64,000 nt of DNA, taken from NCBI GenBank assembly GCA_022266195.1, contig WHVY01000005.1, positions 4,464,001-4,528,000 on the forward strand, written 5' to 3'. Below the pieces are notes generated by a model. The model did not search any database and was not told the DNA's origin. It saw only the letters and a list, made by a program, of their open reading frames with translations. This document shows, in pieces, positions 34,701 through 47,132 of this stretch; the stretch's first letter is position 1, and the number at the start of each line of letters is the position of its first letter. Made by a program: the position numbers and the translations under genes. Source of the stretch: Tetranychus cinnabarinus. Lineage: Eukaryota > Arthropoda > Arachnida > Trombidiformes > Tetranychidae.

Positions 34701-37700
34701 TCAATTGTAACCTTAAACTCACTCAAAGGATCAGACTTTTTTGATCATTCGTTTACCGAATCTGGTTCTCAGTGGGAAACACGGTTAACTGGTCTTAATT
34801 CATTGATTAACTCTCTAAATACGGTTCAACGTAAATGGACTTATCTTGAACCAATCTATAGTCGAAACCAAGGACCAGAAATTTTCAACGATTCATCTTT
34901 TACTTTGGCTTCAAGAGACTTCATCAATATAATGAAAACAATTGAAACTGATTGTCATGTTGTTAGACTTTTGAGGATTTCTGGTTTGTCTGAACGGTTA
35001 TCCTCCATTGATCAACATTTAGCCTCTTGTCAGAAAAAGTTGAACCTTTTCATGGAAGAGTCGAGAAATCGTTTTCCTAGATTCTATTTTCTTGCCGATG
35101 ATGATTTACTTCTTGTCTTGGCTGGTAAAACATCAATTACTGAATCGGGTTTGTTGAAGAAACTGTTTAATAATACAATTACCAAGATTTTGTTTGATGG
35201 AAACAATTCTGTTGCTGTTGAGTCTCCTGAAGGTGAACAGATTCGCCTTCGATCTCCAATTGCAGTCAATTTCAATGGTGGCTCAATTGAAATTGAAAAT
35301 TGGCTTCGAAATGTGGAGAGTGAAGTATCTAAATCACTGAAAACTGATTTATTTGATTGTCTTGGTAAAGAGGATAATAGCGATGAGCTTATTTGGTCAG
35401 CTCCATCTCAAATAGTCTCTTTATTTCAATGGATTCGGTGGACAGCATCAACAGAAGATTGCATTAGACGAAGTCGCTTAAAGATACTTCATAATGATTT
35501 AGCTCGACAGTTGACTGATTTAATTACTGAAGGTTTTAAAGTCACTGATTTGGTGATTAAAATTAAAATTCGATCAATGGTTCTCGATATAATTCACTTT
35601 ATTGATGTAGTTGAACAACTGCTAGCAGCCAATGTTTCCGATGTTGAAGATTGGAGGTGGAAGAAACAACTTCGCTATTATGCTGATGTTGACCGACAAC
35701 TTGTTTCAGTATCAATGGGACTTTCAACAGTTAATTATTCCTTTGACTACATCGGTTGTTATGGTTCGGCTAAATTGGTTCACACTCCGTTAACGGACAA
35801 ATGTTTTCTCGTTTTAATGCAAGGTAAGAAAGTTATACCAGTAGTCTTAAACATGAAAGATGTAATTTAAAGTTACTAAAAAGACACAAATAACACAATT
35901 GTGAGATTTATGCACAAATTGACTCAACCCGAAATATTAATAGGCTAAAAGTTAGTAAAAACTGACGCCCTTAAAATTTAAATTAGCCTGGTTTGTAGAA
36001 GAATAAAACTTGAATCTTTTTGTCCAATTTAAAAGCTTCTCCGATCAACAGTTCTCGAAAAAATCGAGTTGAAAGTTTAAACTTTGACCGTCTTTTGCTT
36101 CGCTATGGAAGCAAATTTTTTGATTATACTCATATTGCTGATTAAGCTTCTGACTCCCACTCAGAATATGATCTTATTTCGGGAAATAAAACTTTTCGTT
36201 TTCTGTAGAAACGATAAGTTCGATTTTCATTTAAACCGACCTTTTCCTGTGACCAAAAGAGTTAGCAAGCTGAGACTTATTCTCCTTCCATGAAAATTGT
36301 TTGGTCACAACATGCATTGGATACTTTTTTCAATTTATCAATAGTTCTCTTGATTTTGGCCATTGGGCTAAAAAACTTTGTATCTCATTATTTCGATAAT
36401 GCCAAAACCTACAATCATCAGACTTCGACTAAACGTTAGATTCTATTATGGACTATAATATGGCGAAATATCAAATTATTCAAGTTCCCACAAAAAAAGT
36501 TAGAGCATTTTATTACTTTTGTTACCAGATTTTAAACTTGGTTTATAAAGTTCAATCACAAATCTTATGTGTTACAAGGATATTCATTATTAAATGTATA
36601 AGTATACTCAGCATCAAGTAGATTTTATTCAGCATCAAGTCACATCATTTTTTAGCCCATAATGCAAACTAATGTTTGGTCAAAGTCTGAGGACTGTAGG
36701 CTTTGCCATTCACGAAATTTTGACGTTCAAAGTTTTTTAGTCCAATGGCCAAAATCAAGAGAACTATTAATAAATTGAGAAAAGTATTTAATTCATGATG
36801 TCAACAAATAAATTTTATGTGCAGATGAGAAGTTTCAGCTTGCTAACTCTTTTGGCCATCGGAATAAATCGCTTTAAATGAAAATCGAACTTATCGTTTT
36901 TACAGAAAACGCAAAGTTTTATTTACCGAAATAAGTATATTTCTGATTTACAATCAAACGCTTTATTAGCGCCATGAGTTTCATCAATAAATCTAATTCC
37001 ATAACTGTACAAAAGACGACCAAAGTTCAAACTTTAACCTCGATTTTTTCGAGAACTGTTGATCGGAGAAGCCTTTGAATCAGACAAAAGGATTCAGGTT
37101 TCATGTGCCTACTAACCCACCGAGTCTCAACTCTTAGCTCAAATGTTCGACCATTTGGCAGTGATCTTTGCATTGCAGTTGCAAGTTTAACCAGAAAGTT
37201 GGTTTATTAACCAAGAAATGGGTTGAGATGTGTTTGTTTTGTTGAATAAGCTGTTTCTCGTCCATTTGCAGCCCAAATATCATGACCCAAACGCGCTAAT
37301 TGAAAGTTGGTAAATTGAATTGAATTATATATTAGTAAAAGATTAAATTAGTCAAAGAATGATGCCTTTAGGTGCCACTATTCTCGAAATATCGAAGCTC
37401 AAAGTTTTGAGACTAATGGTCAAAATCAAGAGAACTGTCGATAAGTTGGACAGATTATTCGGTCCATGAGTTGATCCAACAATTTTCATGGACGGATAAG
37501 AAGTTTAAGCTCTCTAACTATTTCGGTCACAAAAAAAATCGTTTTAAATGAAAATCGAACTTATCGTTTTTTCAGAAAACGGAAAATTTTGTTCCTCAAA
37601 ATAAGTACATTTTCTGATTGCAAACCAAAAGCTACATCAAGTTAATAAGTTTCATGCGAAAATCTGCATCCATAACTGTACAAAAGCCGATCGAAGTTTT

Positions 37701-40700
37701 AACTTTGATCTCGATTTTTTCGAAAACTGTCGATCCGAGAAATTTTGAAATGGTACGAAGGGACTCAGGTTTTATGTCTCTACAAACCAGCAGAGTTTAA
37801 ATTGAAAGAAATTAATTTCCTCCCGTATTTGCCCATTTCTGTGTTAATTTGTTTCAATTTGTGCTAAATGTGACAATTGTGTCTTTTAAATAGTAACAAC
37901 CATAAAAATTAGTTGTGTTCTCGGATTTTTATCATTTTTCAGATCAATTTCGCTCATCAAATAATTGTAACCTGTTCGAAAGCATTTTGAGGGAAAATTT
38001 TTAGGTCAATTCAACTAGCTTGTGTTTAATGAATGTATGCTTGAAGCTAAATGAGTGCTATATTAAACTTTCTTGCAATAAACTTTACATTTCTTGCATA
38101 AATCAATGAATTCATTACAAAATCAACAGTGCATTTTGCGATCCTCGATATTATCATACTTAGCTTAATTAAAAAGATAAATACTGTTTGAAAATTAACC
38201 CAATTTTATTAGTAATTAATTATTAAATGAAAAACTATTTTAGATCAGTGTTTTTGAAACGTTTTTTATTGCATTTAAAAATTATAATATTTTCAACAAT
38301 AACATTGAATATTTGTTTCGTTTTTTGATAGCTTTATCGATGGGACTTGGCGGCAATCCTTATGGTCCAGCTGGGACTGGAAAGACTGAAACTGTAAAAG
38401 CTTTAGGACATCAGCTTGGAAGACAAGTATTAGTGTTTAATTGTGATGAAGCAATTGATGTTAAAGCTATGACTCGCATTTTGATTGGTTTAATCAAGTG
38501 TGGTTCTTGGGGTTGTTTTGACGAGTTTAACCGTTTACAAATCGAAGTATTGTCATCTTTATCAACTCTTATCCATTCAATTCAAGTTGGATTCAAAAGT
38601 ACATCAGATTTGATTCACTTGAATGGACCAAACCAATGTGAAGTTAAATTCAATCGAAACTCAGGAATATTTGTCACTCTTAATCCAGCTGGTAAACAAT
38701 ACAAAGGACGGAATGAGCTACCAGATAATCTTAAGGCGTTGTTTCTTCCAGTTGCTATGACAGTTCCTGATTCTGCTTTAATTGCCAGAGTTTTATTGCT
38801 TTCTGAAGGATTTAGTTTATCCGAATCTGAACCATTGGGCCAAAAGGTGACTGCTTGGTTCAATTTAGCAAAAGATTCGATGTCTTACCAAAAACATTAC
38901 GATTGGGGGTTGAGAGCTATTAAATCATGTCTATCCTCCTGTGGCCGTTTATTGAGATCGTCACAATCAAGTGATTATAACAAGAAAGAACTCTCAACAG
39001 TGATTCAATCTTTAGGAAGGCAAGTTAGATCAAAATTAGTAGATGAAGATCAACACCGTTTTACCGATTTAGTATCCGATGTTTTTGGTTTGAAAGATGC
39101 TGAGCTGAATAACTTGAAATTAACCTCGAATCTAGATGTTGATGTATTGAAACAAATTTATAATGAATTGGGGTTGACATTTGATGATAAACAAATTGAA
39201 GGAATCAATGTACTTGATGAGCAGTTGAACTCGCGTTTAGGTGTTGTCATTCTTGGTCCATCTGGCGTTGGTAAATCAGCAATTTGGAGAGTTTTAATGA
39301 TCTACAAACGAAAAGCGGAATCAATTAATGTAGTTCCAGTTGTAATTAATCCTAAATCAATGACTAGAGTACAATTGTTGGGGTATATTGATGAAGAAAC
39401 TAGAGAATGGCAAGATGGAGTGTTGACCAAATTAACTCGCACAATTGCCCGCGATGAAGGACCTTATCGTTTCTGGTTAATTTTTGATGGTGAAATTGAT
39501 CCTGATTGGGTGGAAGCTTTGAATTCGGTTCTTGATGATAACCATGTACTAACTTTGCCTTCAGGAGAACGTATCGATTTTGATCCGAATAAGGTTTCAT
39601 TAATATTTGAAACGACTTCTCTTCAATACGCGTCTCCAGCAACAATTTCTCGTGTTGGAATTATTTCCCTTAATTTTAGTGTTTCAAGCTTGTTTATACA
39701 ATCAACAATTATGTCATTGGGATTGTCAATTACAGTGGATGAGGTTATCAGTATTTTGGATGAATCGAGTGATCAAGCGTTTTCTCAAGTCCTTACAGCA
39801 TGTCAATTGTTGAAGCATTCAGCTAACAGATCACTTTCTCCATACGAGGCTCTTAATTTTCTCAAAAGCGAAACAGTGGCAATTGTTAAACCTGATTACA
39901 CTTCGGGTAGCTTGATTGTTACCTCTTCATTGATTTCAACAATTGATTTGATCAAGATCTTAAATGAGACTCGACAACACATGTTATTGATTGGATCAAA
40001 AGGGATGGGCAAGAATTTGATTGTCCATGAAATTGTTTTAAAATCAAGTACATCTTGGATCAATATCAATTGTGTACCAACAAGTTCACCAGTTAGATTG
40101 ATAGAATTGATAAAAGAGATTTGCCATGAGACTCAATCACCAGGCACTGGAAACAGAAAGCTTCTCAAACCAAAAGATGGCGGGTTAATTGTCATTTATA
40201 TGCGAAATCTTGAACTGATTCAAGCTGATTCCTGGAATTGTGTGACTTTGGTTACATTTTTAATTACTCTTATAACTTATAAAGGTTTTCACGATCCCGA
40301 CACAAAAGATTGGATGGTGTTGGAAGATTTTCAACTTATAGCAACCATTAATGACACAAAATATGTAGATAATAGATTTTTGTCCGTAGTTAATTGTGTC
40401 CATTTATCTCAATTGTCTTCCCATGAAATTGAATCAGTCATCCAGTCCAAGATTGGTTCACAGATAACTTGGGCTTCATCATTCTCTTCGGGCTTTAATC
40501 AACTTTGTTCCAAGGCAGCAAATTTGATTGATTCCAAAACAATCCCAATTCTTTCAGCGGCAACAAGAGCAATCAATTCAATCAATTCATATGAAACGAT
40601 AACGAATGATGTTTTGAAAAAAGAGTCTCTTAGGTCTTTGGTTAACTATGTTCCGGTCAACTTTTTAAATGCTTTAGAATCCAATTGTGATTCCATCTTT

Positions 40701-43700
40701 GGTACAAATAATTCATCAATAATCAAGTATCCGTTTTGTTCATATTTTGGTGCCAATACATCATTAGTTGAATCACAATCATTTGCAGATTTGATTGATA
40801 AATCATTCAATTCATATGTTTCAATAAGTGAGGCTAAATTACCCCGATTAGCTCTGATTCCTGAAGTTCTTGATCTTTTTTCTCAAGTATCAGTGTTCTT
40901 GGGTGATTCAACTGTTGGAATTAAGGGGCTGGTTTTATTAGGACCATCTGGCTCATGTCGTAAATTATCTTGTAAAATAATGGCCAATTTGTATGGTTAT
41001 GAAACAGTGTGGAGTCCGAAATTTTCATCTGAGAAGCAACTGATGGCTGACTTTAAATCGACTTTAGATTCTGAGGTAGAAAGTGGTAAAGGCGAACGAA
41101 TCGTTATCTTGGTTGATCAAATGCATTTCTCTTTATTTCCATTGTTATGCGAGAAACTTTCAGATACTTTATTAACCTATTCAGGATCGTTGATTGTGCG
41201 AGTTATCTTGACGATGAACAATTTAGCATCACCAATTGATCGCATCTGGTCACGAGCTTGCTACTCCATATATTCAGTGCGTCCCTGGTCTGAATCAAGT
41301 TTATTTGATTTACCAAAATACATTTTGTCTGATTTAGGTAATACAGAGACAATTTGTAAACAATTTGTTCAACTTTGGAACCTTTCTCCAGAAGTTAAAG
41401 GTGATTGTCGACGTTATATTTCATTTATATTAACCTTTGAGGTTATACGAGATCACAAAGTTTCCCAGTTAAATAATCAAAAAGAAAGGCTTGAGAAAGG
41501 TTTAGGGAAGTTGGAAGAAGCGTCTACAGAAGTGGCCAAACTTCAAGAAGAAGCAGCAAACCAACAAGCAATTTTAGCATCCAAAAGGTCTGAAGCTGAT
41601 GCAGCACTGAACATGATTACCGAATCTATGCATGATTCTGAAGGACAAAAGGTTGAACTAGAACAAATAAAACAGCAAACTGAGCGTGAATCTATGATAT
41701 TAACCAAGAGAAAGGGAGAAATTGAAATTGAATTGAAAGAAATCGAGCCTATTCTTCAATCGGCTAAAGCTGCTGTTGGTGGAATCAAATCTGAGTCGTT
41801 GTCGGAAATCAGATCTCTTAGAGCTCCTCCTGAAGTGATTCGTGATATATTAGAAGGTGTCCTTCGATTAATGGGAGTTTCAGATACTTCATGGGTTTCA
41901 ATGAAATCGTTTCTTTCTCGTCGCGGTGTTAAAGATGAAATAATTAACTTCGATGCAAGAAAAATAACACCAGAAATACGAGCTCGGGTTGAAAGTTCAT
42001 TGGCAAATAAACCAGACAGCTTTGATGAGAGACAAGCAAAGCGAGCTTCAATAGCTGCTGCTCCTTTAGCGAATTGGGTTAAAGCTAACCTAGCTTATTC
42101 AAAGGTACTCCATAAAATAAAACCATTAGAAGATGAACAAGCTCGACTTCAATCGAATCTAAGGTCAGCTCAAAACCGTATGAAAGCCTTGGCATCAGAG
42201 TTGAATGGAGTTGAACGCGAAGTTGGATCTCTGAGAGATAAATTGAACCAGGTAACTATTGAAGCAGCTCAAATTGAAGTTGGGTTGAACAAAACCAACG
42301 CCATTCTATCTGCAAGCAAAGAACTTATTGGAGAATTGAGTTCAGAATATGAAAGATGGAAGAAACAACTGAGTGACATCAATGTATCATTTGAAACGTT
42401 GCCATTGAAATGTTTGATAGTTTCAGCTTATATTCATTTCACTGGACGTCAAGAATCAACAAGTGTCAAAAAATCAATTCTAAAAACTCTTTGCTCGAGT
42501 CTTGGTATTGAAACCTTTTCCATTTGTGATTTTGCTGATGTTAAACACGATAATGAAGTCTTTTACGCTTTCCAAACATTCTTGTTAACTCCTGTTCTTA
42601 TTGACCCATCTCGTAAATGTTTATCCGCAATTGGCAAAGCAGTCGAAATAATTGACACATCTAGAAATGATTGGCTTAGATTAGTCGAATTAGCACTTCG
42701 ATTTGGCAAAACAATTGTTCTTGAATCCATCTCTGGTCCATCAGTTGGTTTAATATCCTTATTAAGATTTGATATTTATGGGGTTGAAGGTTCTCGTTGT
42801 TACACATATCTGGGTGACAAAAGGGTTGATTACAATGGTAATTTTCGATGTTACCTTTTGACCAACTCAATTGATCACAACAATCCAAATGATTTCACTT
42901 CTTGGTCCCTGGTTAATCTAATTAACATGTCTCCTAGTAGTGATACCACAGAGGCAAATTTACTGCGCTTAACAATAACCATCCGAAGACCTGAATTGGA
43001 AGAAAAAAAGCTGGCAGCTGATCATACTTCACGTGAACTGTTAGGTAAATTGAAAGGTTTAGAAGATCAATTGCTGATCACTCTTAACTCATCAACTGGT
43101 AACATTTTGGATGACCGTGAATTAGTGGCAAGTTTGAAGGCAATAAAAGCATCTGCTAAGGACATTGAAGCATCGTTGGTTGAATCAAATAATTTAACCA
43201 TAGACATAGACAAAGAGCGCCAACAATATCAACCATTGGCATCGATGGGATCACTGTTGTTCCACTCAATCAGAGATTTATCCAATTTACACCCAATTTA
43301 TTCATTTGGAATTAATGAATATGAATCACTTTACTCTAGAACATTAATTTCAACTAAAAACATTACAGACGAAAAATTATTATCATCTGTTTACAGTTAC
43401 ATTGGTCAAGCTTTATTTCCCCAAGACAAGGCCATCTTTCGTCGATATCTTGAATCAACAATACCAATTTCTCGTCATCTTGATGAAAATGTTAATCCTA
43501 ATTTACGTAATTTTTTAAAACAATGTTTATCTACAACTGATTGCCGAATAGTATTGATAATTACCTCAAAAGGGACTGACCCAAGCGGAGAGATTCGTGA
43601 ATCCTTAATAAATGAACAATCAGCTGGTAAACAAAGTTTCTACTCAATGGGGCCTGATGTTATTCCAACAGTTGAAAAACTCTTAATTAGTGACAATCGT

Positions 43701-45290
43701 CAGGTTCAATCTTCCTCATCTTCATCAAGTTCTTTGACATCATTCATCTGTTTGTCAAATCTTCATGTTGTTCTGGATTGGTTACCCACATTATCTCGTC
43801 TTTTGTCATCTCGTAAAGCTAATGATGATCAACCTGGATCATTTATCGTTCTTGTTACCCAAATTCACGACCGAATTCCCGTTTCTCTTCTTGAGCTGTG
43901 TATCAAATTTGTTTACCTGTCATCTCCTGGCCTAAGAGACTCGATCGATAATTTAGAGTCAGAAATTGGATCCAATACAATGAATGGCCGCCTGCAACAA
44001 GTTTCCCGCTTAACCTATTTCCATAGCATTGTTTGTGAAAGATGCAATTATGTTCCTATTGGTTGGACTAAATTTTACGATTTCGGGTTTAATGATTATC
44101 GAACAGCAACTAATATCATAGATACAGTAAAAACACGAAAAGATAGAAGTCTACAATTACAATATATACGGGGAATAATGTCAAGTGTACTTTATGGCGC
44201 TCGTTTGGATACTCAAATGGATTTTGAAATACTGTCAGCTTTGTTACGTAAATGGTTCAACTCATCAGATAAAATTAACCGTTCATCTCTTGACGAAAAG
44301 AGTGACTTTAATCTTCTTGGATTAGCACCAAATGTTAACCGTTGGAAAGTCTCAATGTTTGAAGAAACCGTGGAAAAGGGTTTGAAAATTTTGGAATCAA
44401 CCAGTAAAGTAAAATCTGACAAAGCCTTTTCAACAGCTGAATCAGTTAACAAGTTGCTAGAAATGGTTCAAAATTTAGCAGACATAATTGACAATCAATT
44501 CAATAATCGGAATCGCCGTCGTTCATCAATTAAAGAGGATTCATTAATTCGCTTTTTTGAATCTGAAAAATTGCACCTTAAACAGCTGATACAAACAATT
44601 TTGGTTAACCTAAGTGAAGTTGATTCTGAAGCTTATCTCTCAACAATTCGTGGGGAAACTCCTGACAATTGGTTGATCCAATGGCCAACTGGTTCAAATG
44701 AAGTCGATAAATTTATTCAAGGATTGAATTACATAACTAATTCATTGATAAACTATTCTCATGGTCATAATGAGTCTCCAAGCTTTAATCTCGGCTCATT
44801 TTTGCATCCAATGGCTTTTATCAACGCCATTCATCAAAAAGCCTCCCGATTACTGGATACAACAATAGATAACATTAAAACATTTTGCTCTTGGCCTGGA
44901 GTCACAAATAATCGGTTAAACCCAAAAGAATCATTTACTATAACAATTGAAGGTTTACTCTTGGAAGGAGCTTTGTTTGACAATGGCTATTTAAGAGATT
45001 GTAATATTAATTCTGATCTTCAATCAGAGTTGCCTCCAATGCAACTTCATCTTACTCCAAAGGTAACCATTCATTGATTTTTGAATTATTAAATAATCTA
45101 ATATTCTTTCTTATTTCCATTCTAGACCTTAACGTTTGAATATGAAACTGAATTTGTAGTTTTACCTGTTTATGGATCAAAATCGAGAGAGATTTTGATT
45201 ACTTGGTTTGATGTTCCTTGTAAAGCAAATACTCAGGATGATTGGATAACTCGTGGAACTGCCATTTTGATTAATAGTCATTGTTTATAA
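31800..45290 (+). CDS. DYNC2H1: Cytoplasmic dynein-2 heavy chain (intraflagellar transport)
   Basis: Motor subunit for retrograde intraflagellar transport in cilia. Exons: 31800..31808 (tentative, MDQ), 31995..35823, 38332..45062 and 45126..45290; about 3577 residues. Tail and linker resemble DYNC2H1 (FYFLADDDLLLVLAG; KLVHTPLTDKCFLVLMQ). AAA1 follows with MGLGGNPYGPAGTGKT (near residue 1290) and FNCDEAIDVKAM. AAA2 has GPSGVGKS (near 1588) and a Walker B-like LIFDGEIDP. AAA3 has GSKGMGKN (near 1831) and AAA4 GPSGSCRK (near 2149), both departing from the Walker A consensus. A coiled-coil stalk with microtubule-binding head lies at about 2320-2610. The C-terminus ends WITRGTAILINSHCL. Human DYNC2H1 is about 4300 residues, so roughly 370 tail residues seem missing at the N-terminus and more is lost after AAA1. 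A 2.5-kb intron holds a foldback element. Long undamaged frames argue against a pseudogene. Confidence 0.92.
35871..37901. mobile_element. Foldback (long inverted repeat) element, copy 1, in a dynein intron
   Basis: About 2.03 kb, starting AGTTACTAAAAAGACAC and ending with its inverse (GTGTCTTTTAAATAGTAAC). Inside are long inverted arms: the left arm (about 35980-36330) is repeated in opposite orientation twice at the right (about 36760-37120 and 37400-37790), and the centre is itself an inverted repeat. The same architecture recurs at 55218..57258. No transposase is encoded, so it is non-autonomous. No clear target duplication was seen for this copy. Confidence 0.8.
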
Positions 45291-47132
45291 TGTTGATAAG
45301 TTTATCGAGTAAATCGTTGGAAACTAATGAAATGCTTGATTCATAAGGTCGGTTGCAAAAAAGTCATAAAACTAACCAACTTAAAATAACACTTGAATGA
45401 AAGTTTAGCATGTTAAATGAGTGAAAAATTTATATCTTGTTAACGGTCTAGAACTAACAGAACAGGAAATTCATGATTAAAATTATAGTTTGTTTGGATA
45501 GAAATTCATTTCTAGCATGTTTTTCCTTTTCCTGGTCGATGCCAACAACTACATGATACTGATAATCATGGAAACGATGGTTCAGCAAACCACCAAACAA
45601 CTGGAATAAGTTGAAAGTTAAAATGAAGGGAAAAAAAGTAAAGTGCAAGAAGATAAAGAAGAAATGAAAAAGAAAGCGAAATGCTGAAAGAAAAGAAATG
45701 TTCGAAGGAAACTTCTTTTTAAGCTAAAAATATATTTATATTTATGTTTATGTTTCAAGCCAAATTGATTTCACATTTTCTCATTTTTTTCAATAGAATT
45801 CCAATTATTGAGCCTGTTTTCAAGGACCGTGTCTGGTGGTTGCTCAACGATCAAATTAATTCGCATACATAAACCTAATCAACCCTTAACAAGCTGCTGA
45901 TTATCGCGAGTCGCTGGAATCAAGATTATCTATCCAATTGTAACCATTGAGATGAATGACTGGAATCAAATTTACACTTAAACCATTAATGTTGAATAGT
46001 TACACTTTATGGTCAAATCCTTCCAGATCTTATCCTAGGGTTACAGTGTTGTTAAAGCTAATTGTTATACAAATGATTGTTACAAGATCTGGCCTGCCGC
46101 CAATTGAGATCACTAACGATTGTAACATTAAAATGTTATTTCACAGGAATTAGCTTAAGCCTGAAATGATACACAATCTAAAAGTGAATTCAATAATATC
46201 GTGAAATTGTGATAAGATGCTTGAAATCAACTTTAATTGCTTGCTAATAATTGAAACATTACATTGGTATGTGGGTGGGAATACAAAAATGATTCAGATT
46301 AAGACTGAAAAACTCATCTTCATCGTCTTTATCTTCATCTTAGCCACAAAGATTTCCCTTTCTTTACATTTTCCTCCTCCTTTTCAAAGAGAAGATGAAA
46401 ATGATTGGGAAAAAAATACAAACTTGACAAACCCATTCGCAGCTTAGCTTCATCTTACCATCTTCATCATCATCCTCTTCCTTCCCAGACTCTCTTTCAT
46501 TTCATCTTCTCTGTCTATTCAACTCTGTCTTCTTGGACCAAAAAAAGTTCACAGATATTGTTAATTCCTTAGGATTATTTGATTATTTTGGTGCTTGTTG
46601 CACGATTAACTAGTTACATTCATTTTGCGTTTTACCTTTTTTTTTAATCTTCCTTATGTCAAACATTTGGATAAATCACGTAAAATTGATTGAGAATGAT
46701 CATCACTCGATTGTTATGTAATTGTCTTGCAATGAAATTAATATCAACAATTTAACATTCATCTAGTTAATCAATTGTTCTAGTTTTTGTGGGCAACAAT
46801 TTTACTCGTTGTTGTCCATTAGTCAACCTTTTTACAACTTTTATTATTAATATTATTATAAATTATATTCACAATTATCATTTATCGTCGTGTTTTTTGT
46901 TTTATTTTATTTTCCAATCAAACTTAATTTTATTTGGTTTTCCGTTATTTGCACAATTCATCTATACAAATTGCTATTGTTGTTAATCATTGAGTTATTT
47001 CACTCCAATCAGTTGATTATACATTTCAACTTTCATCCATCCAAGTATCAAGCAACAAAATTGTTCACTTAATTAGGAATTGCGGTGTTACCATAACTGG
47101 AACCAGTTAACACCCAATTAAAATCATTGCAA
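45291..47132. other. Intergenic region between the dynein and collagen genes
   Basis: About 1.8 kb. It holds the dynein 3' UTR and the presumed collagen promoter. No minus-strand collagen exon is present. A short ORF at 46290 has a hydrophobic start but is poorly supported. Confidence 0.5.

Noticed and set aside
46290..46447. Short ORF with hydrophobic N-terminus (MIQIKTEKLIFIVFIF...), resembling a secreted peptide
   Set aside because: The hydrophobic part comes from low-complexity CATCTTCAT-type DNA; no splice, promoter or polyA context was seen, so it is probably random.
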